A DNA stretch of 64,000 nucleotides from Aedes albopictus (Eukaryota > Arthropoda > Insecta > Diptera > Culicidae), in NCBI RefSeq assembly GCF_035046485.1, contig NC_085138.1:328534129-328598128 (forward strand), in the 5' to 3' direction. Below are positions 32,285 through 43,728 of the stretch, in pieces. The translations under genes and the position numbers were made by a program. Each line of letters starts with the position of its first letter. Position 1 is the stretch's first letter. The notes under the pieces were generated by a model, which did no database searches, was not told where the DNA came from, and worked only from the letters and a program-made list of their open reading frames with translations.

Positions 32285-33158
32285 TTGGATCACTCTAGGA
32301 TTTCCTTCTGCGTTCCATCTCGGATTCCTCCAGAAACTCTTCCCAGGACTTCAAGGGATTTCTCTAGGAGTTCGGGAAATCCTCCAGGAATTCCATCAAT
32401 TTTTCTAATAGTATGTTTGGCATGTCTTCAGAAGTTTTGTTGGACTTCCAGAAAGTATTCCTCGAAAATATTCCAGGGAATTCCAGCATTTTTCCCGGGA
32501 TTTCTCTAGGTCCTAGTATCTAGGAGTTCTTTCGGGGATTGCATAAGGAATTCTATTCGAGATTCTTTCAGAAACTCCTTCCAAAATTCCGTCAGGGATT
32601 TTTTTTTCCAAAAACTCCATGCGAGATTTTTCCCGGAGTTCCTTCTGGGATTTCTTCAGGGATTCTGAGATCTTTCAAGCAATCCTACAAGAACGTTTTT
32701 CAGTGTTCCTTCAACAACTTCTCCTGGATGCCTCCTGGAACTACTTTCGGAATTCTTTCAGGAACTATTTCTGGGATTGCTTCAAGAATTCCATCCGGAA
32801 TTCCTACACTATTTCCATCGGATACTGCTTTCGTGAATCTTCCTGGAACTACTCCCAGAATATTGCACTCCGCGGTTTCAATGACCAACTTCCGGAAAAA
32901 AAATTGAAGGACCTGTAATAATTTCAGAAGACTCTACTGGAGGAATTCTGGTAGCAGTTTCTGAAGGAGTTCGCCGGAGTAATTCCTGTAGAAAACCTGA
33001 GGATGCGCGAAGAAAACTCTTGTGTTATCTCAGAAGAAAATCTGGAAGAATCCTAGTAGGAACTGTAACAGGAACCCAAGAAGGAACTCCTGGAGAAGTC
33101 CCGTAAAAAGTTTATTTATTTATTTTATTTCATCCGAAAAGAATTCCTTGATAAAGAA
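32285..33158. repeat. Degenerate repeat, GAATTTCTGAAG type
   Basis: It is in the TTCCTTCAGGGATTC orientation to about 32900, and then GGAATTCTGGAGG-like. Frames 32285-32509, 32539-32907 and 32619-32918 are repeat reads. Confidence 0.8.
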
Positions 33159-33166
33159 GGAACACC

Positions 33167-35564
33167 CAGAGCCGTAGTATGGCCCCATGGCGCCCTTGGC
33201 AGACATCCAGATTATCGCCCATCGACAATTAGACATGGCTAGTTTCGAAAAGTTTCAAAGTTTCAAAAGTTGTATTTTGGCAATGCGAAGATACAAATTC
33301 CCCCTGTTTTTTCTTTATTTTCTTCGAATGTTTTTTTATTCGAGTTGAAGGTATTTTATTAGAAATTTCAATGAGAGTCGCCCAAAAATGTTCCCATTTT
33401 TTTTCTCTCATCATACGAGTGTAAGTACGAATTTGCATTTTGAAAATCATACTAATCATACTAAGATCAGCACAATAAATAAATTACATTTCAGATACCT
33501 AACATAAATGATGCATAGATTTTTTCAAGAAATCGGAAAATAATTTTATTTTTTTGTCTGTTTTTTTTGTTCAACTGAATTTTGTTTTCAAAAATATTTT
33601 CCAATAACTTAACTAAATGTTTCTTCTGAAGTTTAATCAAAATATTTTCCATTAGATCTGTACGAAAATTTTGAGTAATCATAAGACGAATCATGGACAT
33701 GGAGGAATATCAGGATGAGTTCCCGAAGAAATATCTTTATAAGTTGTTGTTGAAATCTCCCAAAGAATAACTGCTGGAATCACTTAATGAAATTAAAGAA
33801 TAATCTCTGGAGAAATTCCTGAAGGAATATTCTCATGAAAATCCGGGAGAAAATTCAGCAAGAATTTTCAATGGAGTTCATGGAGAAATTGTTGCAGGAA
33901 TTCCTCGAGCAGTTCGTTAATAAATCTGTGGAGAACCACTGAATTTTTTTTATAGGAATCCCTAAAAAAGTTTCTTAAGAAATCTCTGTAAGATTTTCTA
34001 GAAATATCCCTAGAAGGTTTTCGTAAGAAATCCTTGGGGGAATTTCTGAAGGAACCCATGAAAGGGTTTCAAAAGAAACTTTTAGAGAAATGTTGAATGA
34101 AATCAATGGCACATTTTTCAATGGAAGCCATGGAGAAATTTCTAAAGGAATTTCAAAATTATGATTATCCGGAGAAATTTATAAAAAAATTTTGAAAGGT
34201 TTTTTATAGGAATTCAAACAGAACTTCATGAAGCAATCTCTAGTGCACATGGTAAAATTTTGGAAGAAGTCAATGGACAATTTTCTAAGTGATGTAAGAG
34301 ATTATATCATTTTTAGGAAGAAGAAAACTATTTGAAGACTCTCTAAAGGAAACTTTGACTAAATTTCTACAGAAATCTATAGAAGATTTTCTAAAAATAA
34401 TCTTGAAAAATTACTGAAGGAATTCTCGGAGGGATTTCTAAAAGAATCTTTGCAGGAATTTCTATAAGAATCTATGGAAAATTTCATGAGGAATACTATT
34501 GAAGAGTTTCTAATTTATCTGTATAGAAATTTGTTTAGGAAACTCTGTAAAATTTATTGATACTTGTCCTGGAGAAACCATTTATTTTTTTTTGCATTTT
34601 TTGAAGGAACATGTGAAGATACTGATCAAATTTAACCCTGAAAGATTTTTCAAAATAATATCTGCAGAAATTTTTTAATGGATAAATATCGGAAGCAATC
34701 CTTTGACTAATTTCTAAATAAATTTCTAGATTACTGCCTGAAAGCCTCTCTGGAGGTATTTCTAAAGGAATCCTGCAAAAAACTTTGATAGGTAACTCCA
34801 GAAGAGTTTTAGTTGTGATTTTTTTTAAAGAATCCCTGAAGTTTTCTATGAGAATTTCTGGAGGAATTCTTGAAGAAATTTTCAAAGAAATCCCTAGAAG
34901 AATTTCTGAAAGAATTATTGAAAGATTTTCTGATAGAATCCCAGCAAGAAAATTGGAAGAAACACTTGGTGAAATTTATTACTTTGCTTTGAGGAAATAA
35001 AAATAAATAAAACTCACTGGTAGTTTAAGAGTGATAACAACAGGATTGTTATGCTAGATTTACAAGAACAAAGAAACATTTTGAAAAAAAAAATAATTGC
35101 ATGAACTGAAAGACGCGACACGAATGCACCCTGGTGTTAATTGTCGAAAATAAACAAACAAACAACAAACATGAACTGAAAGAGCATCGTCATCATATTT
35201 TCCTGTTTAAGTATTTTTGTTAACAATGAAAGCGAATAAAATGTTTGGAGAATGTTTTCGAGTTTTCAAATTCAAAATTTCACTAAAATTTGGAGTGCAT
35301 GTTGAGTTTGCTTTGCTTATTGAAAAAACCAAAATGGTATCTCAAAATAAAATAGCAGATACATTCCTAGGTAACATGAGTAAATATTCGAAATAATCTA
35401 AAGAAATATGTTATAGACATATGATCAATGCTGAATATTGTTAATAGTAAAATCTTGATAACATTCAAGAAAGCAATAGCATCATCCTGTTTACTTTTCG
35501 GCGCCCCTCTAATGTGGGCGCCCTTGACGGGGGCCAACCAGGCGAACAGCACGCTACGGCTCTG
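33167..35564. mobile_element. hAT-type element with 8-bp duplication, enclosing degenerate repeat
   Basis: CAGAGCCGTAG opens at 33167 and CTACGGCTCTG closes at 35564. GGAACACC is present at 33159-33166 and at 35565-35572. Subterminal GGCGCCCTTGG and GGGCGCCCTTGACGG occur on both sides. Terminal CAG...CTG and the 8-bp duplication fit hAT. No transposase is recognisable. About 1.3 kb of the interior is the same degenerate repeat that flanks the element. Confidence 0.85.
33715..34990. repeat. Degenerate repeat, GAATTTCTGAAG type, inside the hAT element
   Basis: AGAAATTTCTGAAGGAATTC-type words fill this block. Frames 33868-34059, 34535-34885 and 34785-35000 are repeat-derived. The composition matches the repeat outside the element. 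Confidence 0.8.
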
Positions 35565-35572
35565 GGAACACC

Positions 35573-35830
35573 TTGAAGAATCCCGTAAGGAACTCGTAGG
35601 AGAATAACATAAAAAATCCTGAAGGAATTCAGGAATTAAATTCCTGGAATCACTGATGAAACTCCTGCATGAATCTTTGAAAAAAAAAATCGCGCAAGAG
35701 GCTTGTAGAGAGATCACGAAATCCTGAAGGAATGTCTGAGGAAAGTCTTGATAGAAATACAAAAAAAAACCTTTAAAAGAGCTCTTGGTAAAAGCCATGA
35801 AGGAATTCTTGGAAGCACCCTGAAGGAATC
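35573..35830. repeat. Degenerate repeat, GAATTTCTGAAG type
   Basis: Continues the host repeat of the hAT insertion (GAATCCCGTAAGGAACTC, ATCCTGAAGGAATTC). Confidence 0.75.
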
Positions 35831-36350
35831 TCAGAAGTTAACTTAATCATCCTAAATTCCAGACCATTCCAGTTCCAAAATCCTATTTCCATTCTATTTA
35901 CGAGAGCGTCGGTGAGTCGCTGGCATCTCGATAAATAGATATCATCCCTTCCCATCCACATAACGTGTTTCTTATCGTTTCAGAGAGCGATCAATGGCGC
36001 TTAAGCCTAGGCTTGTTAGCCAGGACACATGGTCCAAATGCCTGTGCCCCATCCCGGAAGCAAAAAGGCCCATGGAGTGACAAAATTTCTTAACTATGTC
36101 ACTTCCAACGTTGGTGTTAAAAATCACTTACACTCACATCAACACATCAACATAATCAACTCAAATACACTTACACAATCTGAATCTTGCCGCATCACTC
36201 GCTTATAGTGAATCCCCAATCAACCCTTTCCAAATATCCAACTCCTTGACACCTATGGGGGCGCCGGTGAGTCGCTGGCCTTTCATAAAGTAGGTGTCAT
36301 ATCATCACATCCTTTCCTATCCTCGTAACGGAGAAGATGGGCGTGGCCGG
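35831..36350. repeat. Two related ~100-bp segments, GGTGAGTCGCTGGC
   Basis: The block GGTGAGTCGCTGGC...ATATCATC...TCCTATC/CCCATCC...AACG appears at about 35910-35965 and again at 36262-36332. The stretch between has CTTAAGCCTAGGCTTGTTAG and ends in GCAAAAAGG. It probably belongs to a retroelement UTR that I cannot name. Confidence 0.5.
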
Positions 36351-36496
36351 CAATGGAAGTTTTCATGTCTTTTTTACTTCAATATCTGATTGGATAGCTG
36401 TTCCTTCCCAAATAGCATTCCATAAGCAATTAGAATAGGAGTATTAAAGTTTTAACATGACAACTTTCAGTATGCAATCTACGAATTACTCCGTTA

Positions 36497-36532
36497 CAAC
36501 GCAACGCAACGCAACGCAACGCAACGCAACGC
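36497..36532. repeat. CAACG microsatellite, seven units
   Basis: Seven perfect pentamers CAACG. The frame 36457-36648 crosses them and is not credible. Confidence 0.95.
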
Positions 36533-37034
36533 ACCCTGAAGGAATCTCAGAAGTTGGTTCCTCAGAAGGCGGAATCGTAGAAAGAATTTATCGAGGATTC
36601 CCAGAAAGAGTTTCTTGGACGGAAGTTCCCAGAATCTCAGATGCATAAAAAAAATCCTGGATAAACACCGAAAATATGTAGAGGAATGCCTCAAGGAACT
36701 TCTAGAGGAATGCCGCATAGAGCTCCCACCAGCAAGTCATAAATTAACACACTTCTCAACGCGCGCGAACCCACATTTTGAATTAAATTACGCTACGTAT
36801 GGAAAGCCGATGATTTTTGGAAAGTCCGAAACAATAAGGCCACGCATTGTGAAATACTTAGAAAATGTTCCCATAGCAATTGCGGCGAACAGTGCCCTAT
36901 TGTGTTGCTTGTTTGCTGAAGTTTATGAAATATTTTAGCGAAAATCTTCTAACAAACGGCAGTTTTGTCGAGATTCAGTATAGAAGTAAGAGTGGTGACG
37001 TCAGTAACGGCAAGCATGCTTATCACAGCAGTTA
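36533..37034. other. Short degenerate repeat then unassigned sequence
   Basis: To about 36720 the GAATTTCTG-type words continue. 36720-37034 is not recognisable. The 107-residue frame 36615-36938 starts in repeat sequence. Confidence 0.4.
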
Positions 37035-37910
37035 GGAAATTCCCAAGAGAAACCCTTAAGGTGACCCTTGAAGAATATCTGAGAGAATTCATAGTCAAAC
37101 CCTTAGCGAAAACCCTGGAAAATTTTTGAATAATTTAAGGTTGAATTGCATTCCTATGTATATGTTTCTAATGAAATTCCTTGAGGAATCTCTTGGAAAA
37201 CATCTGGAGATATTTTTAGAGGCATTGTTGGTTAAAATTCATAGAGGAACTCCTGGAGAAATGCCCAGATTTTCCTGAAATTCCTGAAAAATCTCTCGAG
37301 TAATCCATGGCGAAATCACGAAACCATTTCCTTCGATAACTATCTGAAATTATTGACGGATCACCCGGAAGTATTCCTGAAGGAATCCCGGGAGGAATTC
37401 TTAAAAGACACATGGGGCAATTTCGGGAAGGTACACATGGGAAATTCCGGGAAAAAATCTTAGTGGGATATCTGGAGCAATTTCTTTAGAAGTCATCCTC
37501 CAGAAAGAACCCCAGCAGGTATCCTAGAAAATGTTTTTGGAAGAATTCCAACAGGAGCTCTTGAAATACCTTGTAAAATCTCCGCAGAAATTCATGGAAG
37601 AATCGTAGGAGACATGTCTAGAGAAATCAGAAGAGAAAATTATAGACATTATAGAAGAGAAATTTGCAGAAATTCCCGTAGGAATTGTAGTAGGCATTTC
37701 TGGAGAAATTTCACCAGGAACTTCTGCACAATCTAGATAAGTTACGAGGCTAATCAAACTACCACGAGAACGAGAGGTTTCTTTTGCTAAAATACTTGCA
37801 GGATTTCATGAGGTCATTCTTGCAAAATTCTCTAGAGAAGAAATAAGAGGAATCCTAGGATAGGAACTTCTGAATGAATCCCGGGAGGAATCCCAATAAG
37901 CTTGCAGGAG
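37035..37910. repeat. Degenerate repeat, GAATTTCTGAAG type
   Basis: GGAATTCTTAAAAG, GAAATTCCTGAAAAATC and similar words. Frames 37216-37413 and 37524-37757 (minus) are repeat-derived. Confidence 0.8.
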
Positions 37911-38079
37911 TTGCTAGAAAGATGAAGCTTGTGTTTAATTTTTCCACTGAGACGAAATTTAGCATGATATGATTTGCACTTCAGTGCCAACCAATTGAGA
38001 GGTTTTTTAGTTTTAATCACATCAACATCGTTACTCCACATAAGTTTCAAAATTTATAGCGTGTTAAAACATGTTTTAT

Positions 38080-38356
38080 CCTCCTCTTCTTGGCGTAACG
38101 TCCTCACTGGGACAAAGCCTGCTTCTCAGCTTAGTGTTCAATGAGCACTTCCACAGTTTTTAACTGAGAGCTTCCTCTGCCAATGACCATTTTGCATGTG
38201 TATATCGTGTGGCAGGCACGAAGATACTCTATGCCCAAGGAAGTCAAGGAAATTTCCTTTACGAAAAGATCCTGGACCGACCGGGAATCGAACCCGTCAC
38301 CCTCAGCATGGTCATGCTGAATACCCGTGCGTTTACCGCCTCGGCTATATGGGCCC
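38080..38356 (-). mobile_element. tRNA-derived SINE, Feilai-like, full length with clean duplication
   Basis: The minus strand starts GGGCCCATATAGCCGAGGCG, has a B-box GGTTCGATTCCC, and ends GTTACGCCAAGAAGAGG. The 15-bp TAAAACATGTTTTAT flanks both ends exactly (38065-38079 and 38357-38371). It is almost identical to 9123-9451 outside that copy's 38-bp insert. Confidence 0.93.
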
Positions 38357-38450
38357 TAAAACATGTTTTATATTTCAATCTAAAAATTGTCTGCTTTTCG
38401 GGGTAGGTCACACCTCTATTGGAAATCAGATGGTTGAACTTTTGCAATGT

Positions 38451-38587
38451 CTCCACGGAGAAAACAAAGTACCCAAATATGAGTTTATTCAACAACAAAA
38501 AGAGTGGATGAGGAGGGGACAAAAAAGAACTCAAAAGTGTGTTTAAAAAAAACTCAAATTTAGGTACTTGAGTTTCTCTGTGTCGAG
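38451..38587. mobile_element. Probable small inverted-repeat element
   Basis: CTCCACGGAGAAAACAAAGT and ACTTGAGTTTCTCTGTGTCG are imperfect inverted repeats. AAATATGAGTTT and AACTCAAATTT lie further in. Confidence 0.5.
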
Positions 38588-40329
38588 TATACCAAAGTGG
38601 CGAAGCTTTGTCTTTTTGACGTTACTACTTTTTGTTTTATCCAGACTCGTTAGGTAGAATAAAGATCAAAGAACATTCTTCATGAACTTTCCCAATCTCT
38701 GTTGCCAAAAAAGAACAGTTATACCAAATTCTGCCATTTCTCTTTTTCCGCTATTTTCGGATGACAACAACCGCTCACCGGCAAAACCTGTGCAACACAC
38801 CGAAAAAAGATGACCAATCACTTCAGATGAACTCATTTATGTTAATTCGTATCCCCATCGCACCCCGTCCTCGTCGACTGGTTGGTTCGTTGTGGGTCAA
38901 GTTTCCGATGATCAACAACCAACGGACAGGTTCGAAACCTGTTCCGCATTATTACGGTTGTTGTCGTTTCTGTTGCCGTTTTTTTTCTGTTCGTTCGTTG
39001 GCTTCCCTACCAATGATGATGGAACCAATCGAGTTCACCTGCACTGCTGATGATCAAGCTGGTCAGAAGCGACTCGGTGAGTGAAGGAAAAGGCGAAATG
39101 CGGCGCGACGAAGACGCTCCCCCGTTGATATTTATGGGTGCGCCCCCGGAACCCGTTTGAACTGGAGCGCGCTACCACCCCTCGCTTGGTACTTGCTACT
39201 TATGATCACGGTTTTGGATGGGAATGACCCACAGGTAAAGAGGGGGACATCGAAACAAATGGATAATTGTGCGACGTGCCGAGTACCTAGTGACTTAGTT
39301 GTTTCTCTGACGGGGAGAGAGATTTTGCCGTAAATCAACATCCGGGCCCCCCGTCCTCAAAAAGTTGAGTCGAGAGTCAATGAATGGGACGCCAAGATTG
39401 TTGAGGTACGGTCAAAATAAGGCAAAAACTGCAGGTCTTGTTCGGGGCTGAGCACCAGCGCTCATCATCATCGGTGGAAAACGGCAAGCGACGCACAACG
39501 GTTAGGGGTCAATTCTGGGTTCGAGAGGATGACGAACTGACGAGATGAAGACCTGTACGACTATGATGATTTTATAGCTTTTGAAAGTGTGTCGATGCGG
39601 AGTTGATGTGCATTCGGGATGATTAGCTCTCGTCTCGTCTCGTCTCGTCTGGCCGGTCATTAATGGGTGGTAGTTCAAACTTGATCGACGCGGTACAAGG
39701 TGAAAGCAAAAGTGACAAGGAATTCAAATGGCCCAGCAGGAATTTCGAAATCCGATGATGCCGATGAAAGACGTGCTGGCCCCAGACAGGGGTCGGTTAA
39801 TATGGAGCTAATCCCCTGCAATCGACAGTAGCCAAGATTTGAGAGTTTACTAAATTGGGATGGACCCGGGGTTGGGGAGACCAATTAAGGCTTGACAAAT
39901 GAAGTGATGAGGCGGTACCCTTTGATTTCGAGTGATTACCAGCGAAAATATGTAGAAATTGGTGAACCCACATTTAACGACCTGCTACCGGTGCAAATTA
40001 GTGAAAAGCTTTGAAAAATTGATAGAGAGCGCTTGTTCAACGTTAGGCATTGCCTGGCGATTGATTTATTCGCGGAATTAACGTGTTCTTACCTTACCGT
40101 GGTACTTCAGCTTCAGTATCACCGGATAAGCTGCACACAAGGGATCAATAGGATGTCTGCTTGGGAATAACAGACATCTTCAGTGTATAACCACCAGAGT
40201 TGTGCAGTTTCAGGATGGTTAACCTTCACGTACCCGACCCCTAACATCTAATTTTCAAAATGCTGGCATTTCGTCAATTTTCATTCAACTTTTTTGAAGT
40301 CGCTTTCAATCGATCATAAATTGGTGCTA
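38588..40329. other. Long unique stretch without recognised gene
   Basis: CpG content is higher than in the repeats. A plus frame 38761-39084 (107 residues) ends next to CGACTCG|GTGAGTG at 39076, a good donor, so a 5' exon is conceivable. The frame has no known motif. Other frames (39132-39341, 39675-39884, both minus) are unrecognised. A TCTCG microsatellite sits at 39628-39650. Confidence 0.35.
39628..39650. repeat. TCTCG microsatellite
   Basis: About four and a half pentamers TCTCG in a row. Confidence 0.85.
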
Positions 40330-40880
40330 GTTTATTACACCCAAGTGGCCACGCAATACCCGGAACCATTCCGGAGATATTCCGGATTGTACTGGGGTCA
40401 GGGAGGGTGCCGAAATGGCAAAAAATGATTATTTCGTGTGTTGTTGTGTTTGAACCATCGATTTTCAGCGGAATTTTCATTGCAAACAATAAAACACATC
40501 TGCGATCATCAGATTTGAATAAGTTGACCCATCCGGATTACCGTGACAGGTCCCGCGGGGGCCTCATTGGGGACACTTCTGGTTTTCATCCAAAACATGT
40601 CGTGCGACATATCAAACTTCATGATTTCGAATGATTGAGTCAGAAATGATACCCTGAAGTCTGTATCAACTAATGTGGCCACCCCGGAACATCTAGCATA
40701 GGTTCCACGGGGGTGACATCTGGGACATTTCTGGTTTGCAAACAAAACATGCCGTACGACGTATCAAACTTCATGATTTCAAGAGATTCGGGTACAAAAA
40801 TTAACTGAAGTGTGTAGCAACTAATATGGCCGCTCCGAAACACCTGAAACAGGTTCCGCGGGAGCCTCTCAAACACAATA
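40330..40880. repeat. Tandem repeat, ~155-160 bp unit, about three units
   Basis: Words recur in fixed order: GTTCC(A/G)CGGG, GGGACA(C/T)TTCTGGTTT, AAAACATG.CGT, ATCAAACTTCATGATTTC, ACTAAT.TGGCC. They are clearest at 40548-40708 and 40709-40862. A partial leading unit is at about 40345-40500. Confidence 0.75.
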
Positions 40881-40920
40881 ACGCACGAAATAATCACTTT
40901 CAGCCATTTTGACAAAACAG

Positions 40921-41455
40921 ACATCAAATTTGGCTGCTACTAGCTGCTATTCTGAAATTCCAATCATGTTGTCGGCGATAATTGAGATATTGTTACATAA
41001 AATCACCCTATTGGCCATTAAATACCTCTGAGGAAACATTTGGTCATCATGGCCACTTTTATCGGCATATCAATCATAGTGTAGTCTGAATCTGGTCTTG
41101 GATCTCTTAGCGAAGCGTGTTTTTACGAATTGGAATCCATTTTGTAAATAGGAACAGAAATCCTTAACGCCTAAAAGTATGCAATGCCCTTGTAATTTCA
41201 TACTGTTTAACCCTTATGTGGCCGACAGGGTACCCGGGTACCCAGCGCCCATTTAAAAAGCACGGTGTAGAAAAAAGCAAAAAAATTGTCGGACACATAA
41301 CGGTTAAAACTTTCGTGTTGAATATGTTCAATATGTTTTGCATATTTTTCAGGCATAAACCCTAGAAATAGGAGCAAGACATTATTATACAATTGACGCG
41401 AAAACATTTTTGGCCACCTGTTTGTATGAATCCGTCCCATAGTGCGTCGTTGAAT
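40921..41455. repeat. Dispersed repeat, copy 2
   Basis: Same element as 27140-27585 in the same orientation, about 13.8 kb away. It contains a 93-bp insert flanked by TTAA, absent from copy 1. Confidence 0.85.
41211..41303. mobile_element. TTAA-flanked MITE (piggyBac-like)
   Basis: CCCTTATGTGGCCGACA opens and TGTCGGACACATAACGG closes. TTAA lies at 41207-41210 and 41304-41307. Copy 1 of the host repeat reads GTTTGAAAC where this copy reads TTTAA[insert]TTAAAAC, giving a natural empty site. The TTAA target and CCC ends fit piggyBac-type mobilisation. Confidence 0.88.
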
Positions 41456-41779
41456 AAAGCTTTGTGTTTAAATTTGATGGAAAATTTCGGCTTGCAGTCT
41501 AACAATCTGCGTTGATTAATTACTGATCATCGCCGACGTTTCGGTCCGGCTATTGGACCATCTTCAGGGCTCGATACACAAATCAACAAGTCACACAATT
41601 TTGTTCAATGGTACACTTCTGGGCCATTCGTTCCGGTTGGGTTTGGGAAATCCCTAGCTGGTACACAGGTACTACCTGCCGGTGCAGGTTTGTTTAAAGT
41701 ACAAATAAAGTACAAATCTGAAGTAAGCGAGTAAGTAGTTCGTTATTTCCCGTGTCCTCCGGGAGTAAAAGTATACAAC
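41456..41779 (-). mobile_element. Possible Penelope-like element end
   Basis: The stretch surrounds a hammerhead-like core (41530-41576, minus). Such cores are known in the terminal repeats of Penelope-like elements. No reverse transcriptase or GIY-YIG domain of that class is visible here, so only a terminal fragment can be present. Confidence 0.4.
41530..41576 (-). ncRNA. Hammerhead-ribozyme-like core
   Basis: On the minus strand the order is CTGAAGA, then a GGTCC/GGACC stem closed by a 7-nt loop, then GAAAC, then GTC. This matches the hammerhead consensus CUGANGA, stem II, GAAA and a UH cleavage site (GUC), with stem III reduced to AC/GU. Flanking GAGCC and GGC could form a weak stem I. 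Such minimal stem III forms usually need dimers to cleave. It was identified by eye only. Confidence 0.5.
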
Positions 41780-43080
41780 GTGGGGCATGATCAACTGCAC
41801 AAGCTACTTGATAGCTATGCACCATAGCGAAGCACCATCTTCGTCGGTCTTGGGCGATGTTCCTCCAGTTTCCCCGAACGTGTAGGGATCGTGTAGATCT
41901 TCTTCAACTGCATGCAGCCAGCGAGTTCGCACCCGCCCACGAAGTCGCCTACCTCTACCGGATTCTCTGCTGAATATTGTTTTCGCTATTCTTTCTTCCG
42001 ACATTCGCACTACGTGTCCAGCCTACTGAAGTCTGTCGAATTTTATACGTTTCACAATATTCGCATCTTCGTACACTCGGTACAACTCGTGATTTATGCG
42101 TCTGTGCCTCACTCCATTTTCTTGTTTCCCACCGAGAATAGTCCGCAGCACTTTGCGCTCAAAAACTTCAAAAGCTTTTCGGTCTACCTCCTTTAACGTC
42201 CACGCTTCGTGACCGTAGAGGGCAACCGGAAGAATCAGCGTCTTATACAGAGTAAACTTTGTTTACGTTTGCAAGTTACGGGACCTAAACTGGCCACGCA
42301 ATCCGTAAAAGGCCCTATTCGCAGCTGCAATACGCCTTTTCATTTCACGGGAAACGTCATTGTCACATGTCACAAGTGTTCCAAGATAAACACATTCTTC
42401 AACAACTTTAAACACTTCCCCATCAATCACTACCTCAGCACTAACACCACTAGGCCCGCTTCTGTCTCTACTCGCTATCATGTACTTCGTCTTGGTAGAG
42501 TTAATCGTCAAGCCTATCGTCGCAGTCTCTCTCTTCAGAGGAGCATAAGCTTCCTCCACTGCCCTACGATCGATGCCGATGAGATCAATATAGTCCGCAA
42601 AACCGAGGAGCATGTGCGACCGTGTGATGATAGAGCCATTCCCGGGTAGAGGCTGACGATCAAAACGTGATATTGGTTTGATTGATATAAGAGATAAAAG
42701 ATCTGAAAATAATATCTGAAAAATGTTCCTGGAACATCTGAACAATATCAAAATTTGATATTTCAAGATCTAACGAATAGCTTGCTGCTATTGGTTTGAT
42801 CTTACAAGATCTAATTATGATCTGATGATGATGTTTCAGGAGTAAATTTTAGATATTATTTTCAGATCTTTTATCTCTTATATCAATCAAACCAATATCA
42901 CTGTGACGACCCGACTGATATGATATGTTGATCTCAATATCAACATATGCTATTATTGAGCTCTTTTCCGCTACCCGGGTTCCTCTGCACACCTGACCTC
43001 CTAATCGCTCCTTCGAGTGCAATGTTGAACAATAAATTTTAAAGAGCATCCCCCTGCTTCACACCACTTAACAAAAAAGC
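41780..43080 (-). pseudogene. Non-LTR retrotransposon fragment, interrupted
   Basis: Read on the minus strand: a 5' piece around 42985-43060 (LFNIALEGAIRRSG-like region with shifts), then after an insertion SIITRSHMLLGFADYIDLIGI, VVEECVYLGTLVTCDNDVSR and a C-terminal RRLRGRVRTRWLHAVEEDL. The catalytic FADD motif reads FADY, so a metal-binding aspartate is lost. It is split by 42647-42973. It is related to 1-1075. Confidence 0.85.
42647..42973. mobile_element. Insertion with perfect 51-bp inner inverted repeat
   Basis: CCCGGG flanks both sides (42641-42646 and 42974-42979) within reverse transcriptase sequence that is continuous without it. Inside, 42667-42717 and 42851-42901 are perfect inverted repeats starting GTGATATTGGTTTGATTGAT. 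A second small palindrome (ATGTTGATCTCAATATCAAC) lies at 42922-42948. Confidence 0.8.
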
Positions 43081-43214
43081 TAACTCCTATTCCCTGAAGA
43101 AAATTAAATAAATATAAGTGAAATGTTGGATGTAGGAACAAAACAGGCTTTTGATACCCACTCAGACTGTCAGAGTCGAGAAATTCCCGTTAAGTATAGA
43201 AAGTAATTTAGGCT
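43081..43214. other. Unassigned sequence
   Basis: No feature supported. Confidence 0.3.
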
Positions 43215-43430
43215 AAATCTATTTAATTCCTCTTTTTCAACTTAAAAACTAAGTTGCCGTGTCATTAACTGGCTCGGTAGCTTAGTTGGTAAAGCACTTT
43301 TCTAGCGAATAAGGGTCGTCAGTTCTAATCTCACCTGAGCTGTGGATTTTTTTCAAATTTAACCAATAATTTACCCATCTATACATATGTACTTTGAGTT
43401 ATTTGAAATTCATAATTGACCACACGGATT
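43215..43430 (+). mobile_element. SINE with tRNA-like cloverleaf
   Basis: From about 43269 the sequence can fold as a tRNA. The acceptor GGCTCGG pairs with CTGAGCT (with G.T). The D arm is GCTT/AAGC, the anticodon stem CTTTT/ATAAG has one mismatch, and the loop is CTAGCGA. The T arm is decayed (TCAGTTCTAATCTCA). Then TTTTTTTCAAATTTAACC follows. Sequence before the head (GCCGTGTCATTAA) is shared with 54413 and 29570. Confidence 0.75.
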
Positions 43431-43692
43431 GGTATAACCGAAAATTTGCATTTTGAACGAGTCGTTTTCGAGCATCTACTTCTAAGTAGTTATCCGTCGT
43501 ATCAAACAGAATGCGAACGATGCGTTTGATCGCCTTCCAGGTAGTGCAATTGTTCTTCCTCTACACAGTCGTTGGGGAAGCGATGCCTGTAAGATAAGCA
43601 AACAGTTTCAAACGAAAAATAAACCGCTTTCGCTCTTCGTACATATGTACAACATAGATGGTTATTAGCGTGGGACACCAAAAGACATTTTA

Positions 43693-43728
43693 CTCCTGTA
43701 CACTTTTTGAGTTCCATTTTGGTCCCAT
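43693..43728. mobile_element. Left scrap of foldback element split by the LTR element
   Basis: CTCCTGTACACTTTTTGAGT and TCCATTTTGG pair with the right arm ending near 54066 (ACTCAAAAAGTATACAGG). The CCAT at 43725-43728 is the target duplication of the LTR element. Confidence 0.75.

Noticed and set aside
35367..35798. 143-residue minus-strand frame
   Set aside because: It crosses the border of the hAT element and its target duplication, so it joins unrelated sequence.
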